Assembly (NCBI RefSeq): GCF_946482605.1
Contig: NZ_CAMLSE010000005.1
Span: 286,094 to 350,093 of the forward strand
DNA: 64,000 nt
Source: an uncultured Dyadobacter sp.
GTDB taxonomy: Bacteria > Bacteroidota > Bacteroidia > Cytophagales > Spirosomataceae
Direction: 5' to 3'
Part shown: positions 1 to 9,088 of the stretch, one piece after another
Layout of the letters: each line of letters opens with the position of its first letter
Numbering within the stretch: position 1 is the first letter of the stretch
The notes under the pieces: generated by a model
The model's database searches: none
What the model was told of the DNA's origin: nothing
Seen by the model: only the letters and a program-made list of their open reading frames with translations
Made by a program: the position numbers and the translations under genes

Positions 1-1
1 G

Positions 2-502
2 GCCAAACGCGTGGTGCCTAACCAAAGCTACCAGAGCGTGTGGGTGCCGGTTCCGTACATATTCATCCGCTATGGCGAAGTGCTGCTGATCCACGCCGAA
101 GCCTCGGCGCGGCAGGCTAAAACGGCCCAGGCATTGGAATCGCTCAACACCGTTCGCCGCCGGGCGAAGCTGGCGGCCAAAACCGGTCTGTCCGGCGAAG
201 GCCTCATCGACGCGATCATCAACGAGCGCAGGCTCGAACTGGCGGGCGAGCTCACGTTCCGCTGGGACGACATTCGCCGGGTGAAGAAAAACGGTCGCCC
301 GATCATCGAGTCGATTCTGGGGCCGAACGGCAGTTTTGTGAATTACAACCGCAACAGCACCGATGCATTTGAAACTGCTTCCAATGTGGAGCCGCAAGAT
401 AAAGGGACGAACTTCCGGGCGGGTGTAAACGACCTGCTGCCCATCCCGGCGCGGGAAGTGAATGCGTCCAATGGTGTGGTAATCCAAAACCCTGGTTATT
501 GA
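2..502 (+). CDS. SusD/RagB outer-membrane nutrient-binding lipoprotein, C-terminal part
   Basis: The reading frame is open from the first bases of the window, so the gene starts upstream and only about the last 167 residues are seen. The sequence shows the TPR-like stretch 'RYGEVLLIHAEA', the helix 'IINERRLELAGE' followed by 'RWDDIRR', and the ending 'LPIPAREVNASN...NPGY'. All are hallmarks of the SusD C-terminus. SusD proteins sit on the outer membrane as a lid over the SusC transporter and capture glycans. The stop lies 1 nt before the GH30 gene, so the two are probably co-transcribed. The partner SusC should lie upstream, outside the window. Confidence 0.93.
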   Translation, partial: AKRVVPNQSYQSVWVPVPYIFIRYGEVLLIHAEASARQAKTAQALESLNTVRRRAKLAAKTGLSGEGLIDAIINERRLELAGELTFRWDDIRRVKKNGRPIIESILGPNGSFVNYNRNSTDAFETASNVEPQDKGTNFRAGVNDLLPIPAREVNASNGVVIQNPGY

Positions 503-503
503 T

Positions 504-2063
504 ATGTTGCAAAAAGCGTTGATCGCGGCTGCTGCCTTCCTGCCTTGCTGGGAGGCGGCAGCCCAAAGCGGCGGCCAGAGAGCTGTTATTTCATTAAACA
601 AAGAAATCCAGACCATCCACAGCTTCGGCGCTTCGGATTGCTGGAGTACCAAATTCATCGGCACCTGGCGCGATGAGCAGAAGAAGAACCAGGTGGCTGA
701 CCTGCTTTTCAGCATGGATACCCTCGCCAACGGCCAGCCCAAAGGTATCGGACTCTCGCTGTGGCGGATGAATATCGGCGCGGGCAGCTTCGAACAAGGC
801 GATTCCAGCCTCATTGCCGACGAATGGCGGCGCGAAGAAAGCTTTGAGAATGCGGACGGCACTTACGACTGGTCCAAACAAGCCGGCAGCCAGTGGTTTC
901 TGAATGCCGCCCGGAAGCGCGGCGTGCGCTACACGCTCGGATTTTCGGTTTCGCCGCCCGTGCACATGACCCTGAACGGCAAGGCCTTTTCGCCCGGCGG
1001 AAAATCGCTGAACCTCAAACCGGAACGCATGGCGGATTTCGCCGCATTCCTCGGCGATGTTTCCCGGCATTTCGCGTTCGACTACCTGAGCCCGCTCAAC
1101 GAGCCGCAATGGGATTGGAAGGCAGGCAAAAACGGCAAGGCTACCCAGGAAGGCACGCCCGCTACAAATGCCGAAATGCTTCGCCTCGCCGCTGCATTGT
1201 CGGAACGGATGTTGAAGCACAAAAGCGAAACCACCGTCGTCATGGGCGAGGCCGGGCAGCTGGATTACATTTATGACAAAGCAGAAACCGGGCGCGGTAA
1301 CCAGTTGGGCGAGCTGTTTTCTTCCCAACAAAAATCCCTTAAAAACCTGCCCGGCATTGCGCCGATCCTCTCCTACCACAGCTACTTCACCACCTGCAAC
1401 GACTCGGTGCTGGTAACCACGCGTCAGCAAGCTGCCAAAGCCGCCAAAGCTGCGGGCGTGGCATTATGGCAAAGCGAATTCGGCGTTTTGGGGGATATTT
1501 GCGGGAAGTTCAATGGCTACCCGCGCAATACGGGCATCGACTATGGCCTGTACGTAGCCAAGGTCATCCACCACGACCTGGCTGTGGCCAATGTCACTTC
1601 CTGGCAATGGTGGCTGGCGGTGAGTCCGTACAATTACAGCGACGCGTTGGTGTATATCAATGATCAGGACGGGAATTTCAAAAACCACAACAACACCCGC
1701 GAACAAGGCCTGGTGGCCGATTCGAAGCAGCTTTGGGCGTTTGGGAACTACGCAAGGTTCATCCGCCCGGGCATGAAGCGCGTGGACATTCAGCTGCCGG
1801 GCAGCCCGGACCTGATCGAGCAGGCGGGGAATGTGATGCTTTCGGCTTACAAGGATGCGGCTTCAAAAAAGCTGGTGATCGTGGCGGTGAATGTGACGGA
1901 AAAGGAAGTAGCGCTGGGGCTGGAAGGTGTTACCATTCCCAAAAACCGGTTTGAAACTTATACCACGAGCGGGGAAAAAAGCCTGCACAAAACCATCACC
2001 GACGCCCGCAAACTGGTACTCACGCCAAAATCTGTGACGACATTCGTGGGCAGTTACCGATGA
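504..2063 (+). CDS. GH30-family glycoside hydrolase
   Basis: 519 residues with an N-terminal signal peptide (about residues 1-20, ending AAAQ). The motif 'FGASDCWST' and the line 'GIGLSLWRMNIGAGS' are typical of the GH30 TIM barrel. The likely acid/base is Glu200 in 'SPLNEPQW' and the likely nucleophile Glu325 in 'LWQSEFG'; the C-terminal ~100 residues form the usual beta-sandwich. GH30 enzymes are retaining hydrolases acting on beta-1,6-glucans, beta-1,6-galactans, xylans or glucosylceramides. The substrate cannot be told from sequence alone. It follows a SusD gene with a 1-nt gap, so it acts on the glycan that SusCD pair imports. Confidence 0.88.
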   Translation: MLQKALIAAAAFLPCWEAAAQSGGQRAVISLNKEIQTIHSFGASDCWSTKFIGTWRDEQKKNQVADLLFSMDTLANGQPKGIGLSLWRMNIGAGSFEQGDSSLIADEWRREESFENADGTYDWSKQAGSQWFLNAARKRGVRYTLGFSVSPPVHMTLNGKAFSPGGKSLNLKPERMADFAAFLGDVSRHFAFDYLSPLNEPQWDWKAGKNGKATQEGTPATNAEMLRLAAALSERMLKHKSETTVVMGEAGQLDYIYDKAETGRGNQLGELFSSQQKSLKNLPGIAPILSYHSYFTTCNDSVLVTTRQQAAKAAKAAGVALWQSEFGVLGDICGKFNGYPRNTGIDYGLYVAKVIHHDLAVANVTSWQWWLAVSPYNYSDALVYINDQDGNFKNHNNTREQGLVADSKQLWAFGNYARFIRPGMKRVDIQLPGSPDLIEQAGNVMLSAYKDAASKKLVIVAVNVTEKEVALGLEGVTIPKNRFETYTTSGEKSLHKTITDARKLVLTPKSVTTFVGSYR

Positions 2064-2072
2064 TCGAATGCG

Positions 2073-3014
2073 CTAATTGCTTTCGCTCCGGCGGAAATCC
2101 CTCGGCGACACGCCCATCACCCCCGTAAACACCCTGCTGAAATGAAACGGATCGCGATAGCCGAGTTGCTCCGCGATTTCATTGATGCGCAGCGAGCCGT
2201 ATTTCAGCAAACGGCTCGCTTTTTGCATTTTAAGAAAAGTAAAAAAATGAATGGGCGAGCGCTGAACCTTCTCGCGGAAAACGGCCGAATAATGCGAATT
2301 GGACATATTGGCCACGCCTGCGAGCTCGGCTAGTGTGAGGTTTTGGTCCAAATGCTGTTTCATAAATGCGATTGTGCGGCTTACGGGATCATCGGCAGCC
2401 TTCGCATTCACAGTCGGGCTGTATAGCGAGCTTTTGAGCGTCGTAAGAAAATGCGCGAGGGCGTGGTTGGCATACACGAGGTTATCGTCGTTGAAAGCCA
2501 TTTCCATGTGCGCCATAATGTCCTCGAACAGCGCCAGGCGTTCGTCGCGGGGCTCTACCGCCACGGGCCCGCCGCCGGATTGCAGGAAAGTCAAAAATTC
2601 ACCCGAGCGCTGGCCGGCGAAATGTACCCAGTAAATCGTCCATGGATCTACCGGATCGGCGCCGTAGGAATGCGGCTGATGGGCGGGTAAGATAAAGAAA
2701 TGATCGGCCAGCACCACGTGCCGCGCCCCTTCCGACTCAAACCAACCCGCTCCCTGCACACAATAGATCAGAATGTGCTCGGAACAGCCTTTTTTGCGCT
2801 CCCGGTCGTGAAATGAGGCATGGGGATAATAGCCGATATCGGTAATGTACAGCGATTCGCACAGCGGGTGATGCGCTACCTGCGCCACCAGATCGCCCGG
2901 CAAGATGGCGCTGCGCTGCCCTACGAAACCTTCCTGCTTGCGGATCATGGGTGAAATGGGATAAGAATTATGTCCAGCTTTTTCATAAGAAAAGTCATGT
3001 AAAGGTATGGGCAT
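2073..3014 (-). CDS. AraC-family transcriptional regulator with cupin sensor domain
   Basis: An N-terminal cupin-type sugar-sensing domain (residues ~20-160, with 'HQPHSYGADPVDPWTIYWVH') is followed by a C-terminal double helix-turn-helix ('LTLAELAGVANMSNSHYSAVF' region and 'INEIAEQLGYRDPFHFSRVF'). I chose the ATG at 3014, which begins MPIPLHDF; an upstream ATG at 3044 would overlap the control region of the divergent GH2 gene. AraC proteins with this fold activate sugar catabolic genes upon ligand binding. The gene is divergent from the GH2 enzyme with only about 35 bp between starts, so it probably controls that enzyme and itself. Confidence 0.88.
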   Translation of the reverse strand: MPIPLHDFSYEKAGHNSYPISPMIRKQEGFVGQRSAILPGDLVAQVAHHPLCESLYITDIGYYPHASFHDRERKKGCSEHILIYCVQGAGWFESEGARHVVLADHFFILPAHQPHSYGADPVDPWTIYWVHFAGQRSGEFLTFLQSGGGPVAVEPRDERLALFEDIMAHMEMAFNDDNLVYANHALAHFLTTLKSSLYSPTVNAKAADDPVSRTIAFMKQHLDQNLTLAELAGVANMSNSHYSAVFREKVQRSPIHFFTFLKMQKASRLLKYGSLRINEIAEQLGYRDPFHFSRVFTGVMGVSPRDFRRSESN

Positions 3015-3049
3015 GAATGGTAATTTTGCAACGTAATATTCCAATAATT

Positions 3050-5797
3050 ATGTTCTGTACATTCCGCTGCCTGCTGCTCGCATTATTGCTCCCGTTATTC
3101 TCCCATGCCCAGGAAAGCCTTTCGCTGGCCGGTGAATGGGAAGTGGCATTCGATATCGACGATGCAGGAGCGCACCGTTTCCTCACCCGGAAGTTCCCCC
3201 ACAAAATGCAGCTCCCCGGCACCACCGATGAGGCGGGCCTGGGCGATACGATCAGCATTGAGCCGGGCCTGACGAAGGCATCGCTCTACCAGCTCACGCG
3301 CAAGCACCGCTTCGTGGGCACGGCCTGGTACCGCCGCACGATCGACATTCCGGCCGATTGGCAGGGCAAGCAGATCGAACTTTCGCTGGAACGCGTGCTA
3401 TGGCAGAGCCGCGTGTTTGTCGACGGCAAGCAAGCCCCCGAAAACCAGCAGGAAAGCCTCACTACCCCACACCGCTACGACCTTACCAAGCTTTTGGCGC
3501 CCGGAAAGCACACCATCCTGCTCCGGATCAACAACACCCGCCAGTACGACATCAGCTACCAAAACCTCGCCCATGCCTACACCGACGGCACGCAGACGAT
3601 TTGGAACGGCGCCATCGGCCGGATGGCCATTTCCGCCAGCGATGCTGTGGCGATCAAACATATCCGCACCGAGCCCGACGCCGCCACCAAATCCGTAAAA
3701 GTGCGTGTGGAGCTGCATAACCGCAGCGGCCAGCCGGTGCAGGGGCAAATGCTGCTGCATGCACTACTGAATGGTAAAAATCTCCCCGAAACCAAGCAGA
3801 CGGTGCGTGTGGATACGGGAATGTTTGTATTTGAAACCAGTTACTCGCTGGTAGAAAATTTTAAGCTATGGGATGAATTCACACCGAATGTGTACCAGCT
3901 TACGGCCGGATTTACAGGTAATCATGTCAAAAGCAATGCGCAAACCAGCTTCGGCGTGCGGCAGCTTTCGAATGATAACAGCCTTTTGCATATCAATGGC
4001 CGACCACTATTCCTCCGCGGCACGCTCGAAAGCGCCATTTTCCCGGTTAGCGGCCACCCGCCGGTGGAAAAGGCCGGTTGGGAAAAAGTATTCACAACGG
4101 CGAAAGATTATGGCCTGAACCACATCCGCTTCCACTCCTGGTGCCCACCGCGGGCCGCATTCCAGGTAGCCGACTCGCTGGGTGTTTATTTGCAGGTGGA
4201 ACTGCCAATGTGGAGCCTCCAGGTGGGCCTCGACCCGAAAGCCGACCGGTTTATCAAGGAAGAAGCTGAGCGCATCAGCCGCGAATACGGCAACCATCCG
4301 TCATTCTGTTTCTGGTCGATGGGCAATGAGCTGGAAGGCAACTTCGATTTCCTGAATGCATTGGTTACCCAACTCAAAAAATCCGACGCGCGCCACCTTT
4401 ACGCCACCACAACTTACAGCTTCCAGCCGCCGCACGGCGCGTGGCCTGAGCCTTCGGACGATTACTTCATTACCCAGCAAACCAAACTCGGCTGGGTACG
4501 CGGGCAGGGTGTTTTTAATCAAAATTCTCCTTCATTTAAGGAAGACTTTTCCGCATCCATTGCAGGACTGCCTGTGCCGCTCGTGACGCATGAAGTAGGC
4601 CAATATGCCGTTTTTCCGAATATTGCAGAGATCAGCAAATACACCGGCGTGCTCAAACCGCTCAACCTGCTTGCCATTCAAAATGATTTAAGTAAAAAAG
4701 GCATGCTGCCCCTCGCCGGCCCGTATGTGAAAGCCAGCGGAAAACTCGCGGCCATTCTGTACAAGGAAGAACTCGAAAGGATTCTCCGTACGAAAGGCGC
4801 CAGCGGCATTCAGCTGCTCGATCTGCACGATTTTCCAGGACAAGGCACGGCGGATATCGGATTGCTGGATGCATTCTGGGACAGCAAAGGCATTCTCTCG
4901 GCGGAAGAATTCCGGAGGTTCTGTGGGCCCGTTGTACCATTATTGAGGTTTGACAAGGCCACTTTCACCAATGCGGAAAGCTTCCAAGCCACCGCAGAGC
5001 TGGCTAATTTCGGCGCGGGGCCGCTGACGAACGTCGCTCCCGAATGGACGCTCACCGACCAATCCGGGAAAACCGTAGCCAGGGGCAAACTTCCGGCTAT
5101 CACCGCGCCGATAGGCAACGGCATTGTGCTGGGCAGCATTCAGGCCAAACTGACATCCGTAAAGTCGGCGCAGCGCCTTACATTGGCTTTATCATTGAAA
5201 AACACCCCCTATTCCAACGAATGGCACATATGGGTATATCCTGCGAAGGTGGCGGACAATCTCGGAAATGTGGTCGTGACGCGCTCGGTAAGCGAAGCGA
5301 ATGCAGCCCTCGCGCAAGGTAAGAAGGTACTTTTCAACCCGGATTTCAAAACGGTCAAAGGCATTGCGGGAAAGTTTGTCCCGGTATTCTGGAGCCCCGT
5401 GCATTTCCCCGAGCAAGCAGGTACAACGGGCATCCTCTGCGACCCGAAGCACCCCGCATTGCGGCATTTCCCCACCGATTCTTTCACCGACTGGCAATGG
5501 TGGGACCTGTGCACCAAAGCCACCTCCATGCCTCTCCCCGACGCCGCCATCACGCCCATCGTGCGCAACATCGACAATTTTGCCAACAACCGGCACCTAG
5601 GCAGCATTTTCGAAGCCAAAGTCGGCAACGGCAAACTCATCGTGTGCAGCATGGACATCAGCAGCGACCTCAGCGAGCGCATCGTAGCGCGGCAGCTGCG
5701 GCACAGCTTGCTGGATTACATGAACTCGGATGCATTCAGCCCGGGGATCAGTATAGATGCTCAGGATGTGGAAAATTTAATACAACACAGGAAATAG
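3050..5797 (+). CDS. GH2-family glycoside hydrolase (beta-galactosidase/glucuronidase type)
   Basis: About 915 residues. The start at 3050 gives a clean signal peptide (MFCTFRCLLLALLLPLFSHAQ region); an earlier start at 3017 would add 11 unlikely residues. Order: jelly-roll sugar-binding domain (~30-190), immunoglobulin-like domain (~195-300), TIM barrel (~305-620), then C-terminal accessory domains. The acid/base is the Glu of 'WSMGNELEG' (residue 427 from this start). The nucleophile is probably the Glu of 'VTHEVGQY' (residue 515). GH2 members cleave beta-galactosides, beta-glucuronides, beta-mannosides or related bonds; the exact substrate is unknown. It probably works in the periplasm with the GH30 enzyme next to it. 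Confidence 0.87.
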   Translation: MFCTFRCLLLALLLPLFSHAQESLSLAGEWEVAFDIDDAGAHRFLTRKFPHKMQLPGTTDEAGLGDTISIEPGLTKASLYQLTRKHRFVGTAWYRRTIDIPADWQGKQIELSLERVLWQSRVFVDGKQAPENQQESLTTPHRYDLTKLLAPGKHTILLRINNTRQYDISYQNLAHAYTDGTQTIWNGAIGRMAISASDAVAIKHIRTEPDAATKSVKVRVELHNRSGQPVQGQMLLHALLNGKNLPETKQTVRVDTGMFVFETSYSLVENFKLWDEFTPNVYQLTAGFTGNHVKSNAQTSFGVRQLSNDNSLLHINGRPLFLRGTLESAIFPVSGHPPVEKAGWEKVFTTAKDYGLNHIRFHSWCPPRAAFQVADSLGVYLQVELPMWSLQVGLDPKADRFIKEEAERISREYGNHPSFCFWSMGNELEGNFDFLNALVTQLKKSDARHLYATTTYSFQPPHGAWPEPSDDYFITQQTKLGWVRGQGVFNQNSPSFKEDFSASIAGLPVPLVTHEVGQYAVFPNIAEISKYTGVLKPLNLLAIQNDLSKKGMLPLAGPYVKASGKLAAILYKEELERILRTKGASGIQLLDLHDFPGQGTADIGLLDAFWDSKGILSAEEFRRFCGPVVPLLRFDKATFTNAESFQATAELANFGAGPLTNVAPEWTLTDQSGKTVARGKLPAITAPIGNGIVLGSIQAKLTSVKSAQRLTLALSLKNTPYSNEWHIWVYPAKVADNLGNVVVTRSVSEANAALAQGKKVLFNPDFKTVKGIAGKFVPVFWSPVHFPEQAGTTGILCDPKHPALRHFPTDSFTDWQWWDLCTKATSMPLPDAAITPIVRNIDNFANNRHLGSIFEAKVGNGKLIVCSMDISSDLSERIVARQLRHSLLDYMNSDAFSPGISIDAQDVENLIQHRK

Positions 5798-5855
5798 TCT
5801 GTACTGGCCCCCGGCCATCGCATTTTCGTTGAAGTCGCCCACGGTTCTTCGCGGT

Positions 5856-7109
5856 TCAAACCTCCAATCCTGAGCGGTCCAGCAGATGCTCCGAAGCAGT
5901 TTGCGGCTTTGAATTGCCCACCCAGAGCCAAAGAGCAACGAAAGCGCCGATCAGGATCAATGGGAAAGTAAGCATGATCGAGAGCGTATCCTGCCCTGAT
6001 GCCAGCTCCAAAGCCGTTCCGGTAAGTCCTTTCGCGGCATTTTCAGCATAAGCATCGTCAATCCACGCCCCGATGAAAGGTTGAAATATGGAGGTCGACA
6101 GCATCCCTACCCCACCAATTACAGACATTCCCAGCGCACCGCTTAACGGAACGCGCTGCGCAACGAAACCGATCATGACAGGCCAGTTGAAACAAACGCC
6201 AAGTCCAAAAATGACAGCGGCCAGGTAAGCGATCGGGCCCGTTAGCGTGCTGAACATATAGATTCCAACGGCCGCTAAAACCGCGCCGCCGAGCAAAACG
6301 CCCGTTTGTCCCAGTCGCGCAACGACCGGTCCGGTGAAAATCCTTCCGACCGTCATCACGCCGAATGTAAGGGCAAGCACGAGCATCGCATCGGCCCCGC
6401 TGGCGCTCAATACGACGGTTACCCATTGGTTAGGGCCAAATTCCGTGATGGCGGTCATCGCCATGCAGCAAAAGGTAAAAAGGAACAGTGGCGTGCGCAT
6501 TGCCTCAAAGTTTTTCGAGATAGATGTTACGCCTTCGACTTTCGGTTTTGGAAAAACCTGGGCGAAAAACAGGATAGCGTAAATCACGGTCGGAATCATC
6601 AGCGTCCATATCTGTGCCTGCCATGAAAGCCCGGCGCTGGTCATGAATTTGGAAATCAGGCTGCCGATCACAATGCCGCCGGGAAACCACATATGGAACC
6701 TGCCCAGCATTTTGTTCAGCTTGCTGTCGTCGTACATATCCGCGATCATCGGGTTACAGGCGGCCTCCGTGCAGCCATTGCCGAAACCGATAAAAAATGT
6801 GGAAACCAGCAGACCCACGTACCCTCCGGCATAAATCGTCAGCAAAATCCCGGCCGTGTGCGCCAGCACGGCGATCTGCATGATCGCTTTCGGCCCCACC
6901 GAATGATACACGATTCCACCGATCACCATGGAGATCGGGAATCCGAAAAAGAACATGGAATTGATAAAACCCAGCTGCCCGGCAGTAAGGCCAAATTCAG
7001 CTGCCAGCTCTGGAAGCACACCCGCCCGGATGCTGAACGAAAATGCGGTGGTGATGATGGCGAAACAGCTGGCCAGGAACAAGCGGTGGCGGTTAACAAC
7101 GTAGGTCAT
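5856..7109 (-). CDS. MFS sugar transporter, probably sugar:proton symporter
   Basis: 417 residues with about 12 hydrophobic segments and the usual central break after TM6 (around 'FFAQVFPKPKVEGVTSISKNF'). 'FIGFGNGCTEAACNPMIADMY' resembles the TM4-TM5 region of Bacteroidota FucP-like and related sugar carriers. It would move a monosaccharide released in the periplasm across the inner membrane. It converges with the GH2 gene and is divergent from the ECF sigma gene. The substrate is not determinable here. Confidence 0.82.
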   Translation of the reverse strand: MTYVVNRHRLFLASCFAIITTAFSFSIRAGVLPELAAEFGLTAGQLGFINSMFFFGFPISMVIGGIVYHSVGPKAIMQIAVLAHTAGILLTIYAGGYVGLLVSTFFIGFGNGCTEAACNPMIADMYDDSKLNKMLGRFHMWFPGGIVIGSLISKFMTSAGLSWQAQIWTLMIPTVIYAILFFAQVFPKPKVEGVTSISKNFEAMRTPLFLFTFCCMAMTAITEFGPNQWVTVVLSASGADAMLVLALTFGVMTVGRIFTGPVVARLGQTGVLLGGAVLAAVGIYMFSTLTGPIAYLAAVIFGLGVCFNWPVMIGFVAQRVPLSGALGMSVIGGVGMLSTSIFQPFIGAWIDDAYAENAAKGLTGTALELASGQDTLSIMLTFPLILIGAFVALWLWVGNSKPQTASEHLLDRSGLEV

Positions 7110-7200
7110 AGGAAGATTGGATTAAGCGTTTAGCAAAAAATAACAGCGATAAATCGCGCTGTTGCTGAATGAATTAAGTGTCAAAATGCCACCTAATAAT

Positions 7201-7233
7201 TTTGTGTTATTTTGATTTTAAATTGTAAATTTG
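7201..7233 (+). promoter_or_regulatory. Predicted Bacteroidota-type promoter for the ECF sigma gene
   Basis: TTTG at 7201-7204 is followed after 21 bp by TAAATTTG at 7226-7233, a full match to the TAnnTTTG -7 element of the primary sigma factor of Bacteroidota. Transcription would start near 7240, about 36 nt before the TTG start codon. The surrounding 7150-7260 is strongly AT-rich. Confidence 0.55.
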
Positions 7234-7275
7234 TAATTATATATAATCATTGTTTATCACCTTTAAACTGGGGCA

Positions 7276-7863
7276 TTGGAACAGGTATCACATGCAGACA
7301 CTACGCTCTGGAATGCCATTAAGGATGGCGAAAAGGCCGCGTTGGGTGAGCTATATGAACGCTATTACCGCCAGCTGTACCGCTATGGAACCAGGCTGTT
7401 GTCGGATACGGATGTCATTGAAGATACGATCCAGGACCTGTTCATTAACATCTGGCACACACGGCACAAGCTTCCCGAGGTTCGGAATGTAAAATCTTAC
7501 CTTTTCACCATCGTACGGCGCGAAATCCTGCATAAACTAAAAAAAGAGCAGTCATTTACGGATGTTGAAACACTCTCGGATTTGCTGAGCCTGGGCGAGG
7601 AAAGCAGTTACGAGCACGACGATTATGAAAAATGGCTGGTCGATAAGTTGAAGCACACCCTGCAAACCTTGCCCAAAAGGCAGCTGGACGTGATCATCCT
7701 GCGCTATTATGAAAATTTCCCTACATCGGAAATCGCCATGATCATGGGCATTACCGAAAAGTCCGTCCGTAACACCCTTCACAAAGCCATCAGCCATCTC
7801 CGCGTAAGCATTCCACACTTCGATTACCTGCTGGTGCTGCTCCCCTGCTTCGATATGTTGTAA
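7276..7863 (+). CDS. ECF RNA polymerase sigma factor
   Basis: 195 residues with sigma-70 region 2 ('ALGELYERYYRQLYRYG', 'VIEDTIQDLFINIW') and region 4 ('LPKRQLDVIILRYYENFPT', 'SVRNTLHKAISHLR'). The only possible start is TTG at 7276, because an in-frame TAA lies at 7264-7266 and no ATG comes before the conserved part. Such sigma factors normally pair with a FecR anti-sigma and switch on SusC/SusD operons when substrate is bound. No FecR gene is adjacent; the only one in the window starts 12.5 kb away on the other strand. Confidence 0.92.
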   Translation: MEQVSHADTTLWNAIKDGEKAALGELYERYYRQLYRYGTRLLSDTDVIEDTIQDLFINIWHTRHKLPEVRNVKSYLFTIVRREILHKLKKEQSFTDVETLSDLLSLGEESSYEHDDYEKWLVDKLKHTLQTLPKRQLDVIILRYYENFPTSEIAMIMGITEKSVRNTLHKAISHLRVSIPHFDYLLVLLPCFDML

Positions 7864-7885
7864 CCCAACTACCGATTTACGTATA

Positions 7886-9001
7886 TTAGTAATAGTTAAA
7901 ATCCGGAACCGGTATAATCTGCCCGCCGTTCAATGCCGACTTATGCGCCAGAATCCCCACGCTGGTCCAGTTTGCGGATTGTACTGCATTGGGAAACGGC
8001 TCCCTGTCTTCCAGGATCGATGTGATAAATTCATTCACCATATGCGGATGTGAACCGCCGTGCCCGCTGCCCTGCGTGAACGACAAATGCTGCTCTTCCT
8101 CATTGTACACGCCCTGCATGGTGAACGGCGCTATTTCCCGGGACAAAAGATGACCGTAATCCGGCACCGTCACTTGCGTGGCGATCTCGTGCTCGGGCTT
8201 CTTGGCTGTGTGGATCACCGGATTTTCCCCTTCGATCAGCGGCCATTCGAACGACTTTTTGGAACCGTACACTTCAAAGCTTTCGCGGTATTGCCGGGCC
8301 ACATCGAACAAAGAGCGGTAAACGTGCGCTGTTAAATCACTGTTTTTGAACTTAATATGGGCCGTTTCCACTGCAAAAGGAGAATGATGGATCTGGGCAA
8401 GTTCCTCCCGGATCGTGCCCGAGCCGAAGCAGGACACATATTCGGCTTCCAGGCGCAGCAAGCCCGCCACCGGACCCACGCAATGCGTTGCATAATGCAT
8501 GGGCGGAAGGCCGGGCCAGTAGTCGGGCCAGCCGTCCATGTCCTGCTGATGGCTCGCTTTCAGAAATTGAATTTTCCCCAATTCACCTTTTTCATACAAC
8601 TCCTTCACAAACAGGAATTCCCGGCTATACACGACGGTCTCCATCATCATGTATTTCCTGCCGGTTTCGCGGACCGTCCGCACAATTTCCATACAATCCT
8701 CCACACTGGTTGCCATAGGAACAGTGCAGGCCACATGCTTTCCGGCCCGAAGCGCTTTAAGGCTTTGCTCTGCGTGGTTGGGAATGGGCGAATTGATGTG
8801 TACCGCATCGACGTTAGGATCGGCGAGCAGCTCGTCGAAATCGGAATACCGCACCGCTACGCCATAAGCATCGGCGGTTTCGTTCAGTTTAGCCGCATTC
8901 CTTTGGCACACCGCATACATGTTTGCATCAGGATGTTTTTGATAAATAGGAATAAACTCCGCACCGAATCCCAGACCCACAATGGCTATATTCAATTTCA
9001 T
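7886..9001 (-). CDS. Gfo/Idh/MocA-family NAD(P)-dependent oxidoreductase
   Basis: 371 residues. The N-terminal Rossmann fold begins 'IAIVGLGFGAEF' and includes 'HINSPIPNHAEQSLKALRAGKHV' (split here as the substrate loop). 'CTVPMATS' stands where most relatives have EKP, so the usual Lys of that motif is absent. The C-terminal alpha/beta domain binds the sugar. Members oxidise or reduce sugars and inositols, including formation of 3-keto sugars. It is the last gene of the minus-strand set containing DUF6807, DUF1080 and PQQ dehydrogenase genes, which supports a role in keto-sugar metabolism (inference). No signal peptide is seen, so it is cytoplasmic. Confidence 0.85.
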   Translation of the reverse strand: MKLNIAIVGLGFGAEFIPIYQKHPDANMYAVCQRNAAKLNETADAYGVAVRYSDFDELLADPNVDAVHINSPIPNHAEQSLKALRAGKHVACTVPMATSVEDCMEIVRTVRETGRKYMMMETVVYSREFLFVKELYEKGELGKIQFLKASHQQDMDGWPDYWPGLPPMHYATHCVGPVAGLLRLEAEYVSCFGSGTIREELAQIHHSPFAVETAHIKFKNSDLTAHVYRSLFDVARQYRESFEVYGSKKSFEWPLIEGENPVIHTAKKPEHEIATQVTVPDYGHLLSREIAPFTMQGVYNEEEQHLSFTQGSGHGGSHPHMVNEFITSILEDREPFPNAVQSANWTSVGILAHKSALNGGQIIPVPDFNYY

Positions 9002-9088
9002 AAGGCAATAAGGATTTTGTCGGCATGATGATGCCGGTTAAGAATGTGACAATTTTTGAAAACGCCGGGGTGATATGCTGGCTAGGCG

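Noticed and set aside
594..1430. Long minus-strand open frame inside the GH30 gene
   Set aside because: It is the shadow of a GC-rich gene; no motif, signal or start context, while the plus-strand frame is a complete GH30 enzyme.
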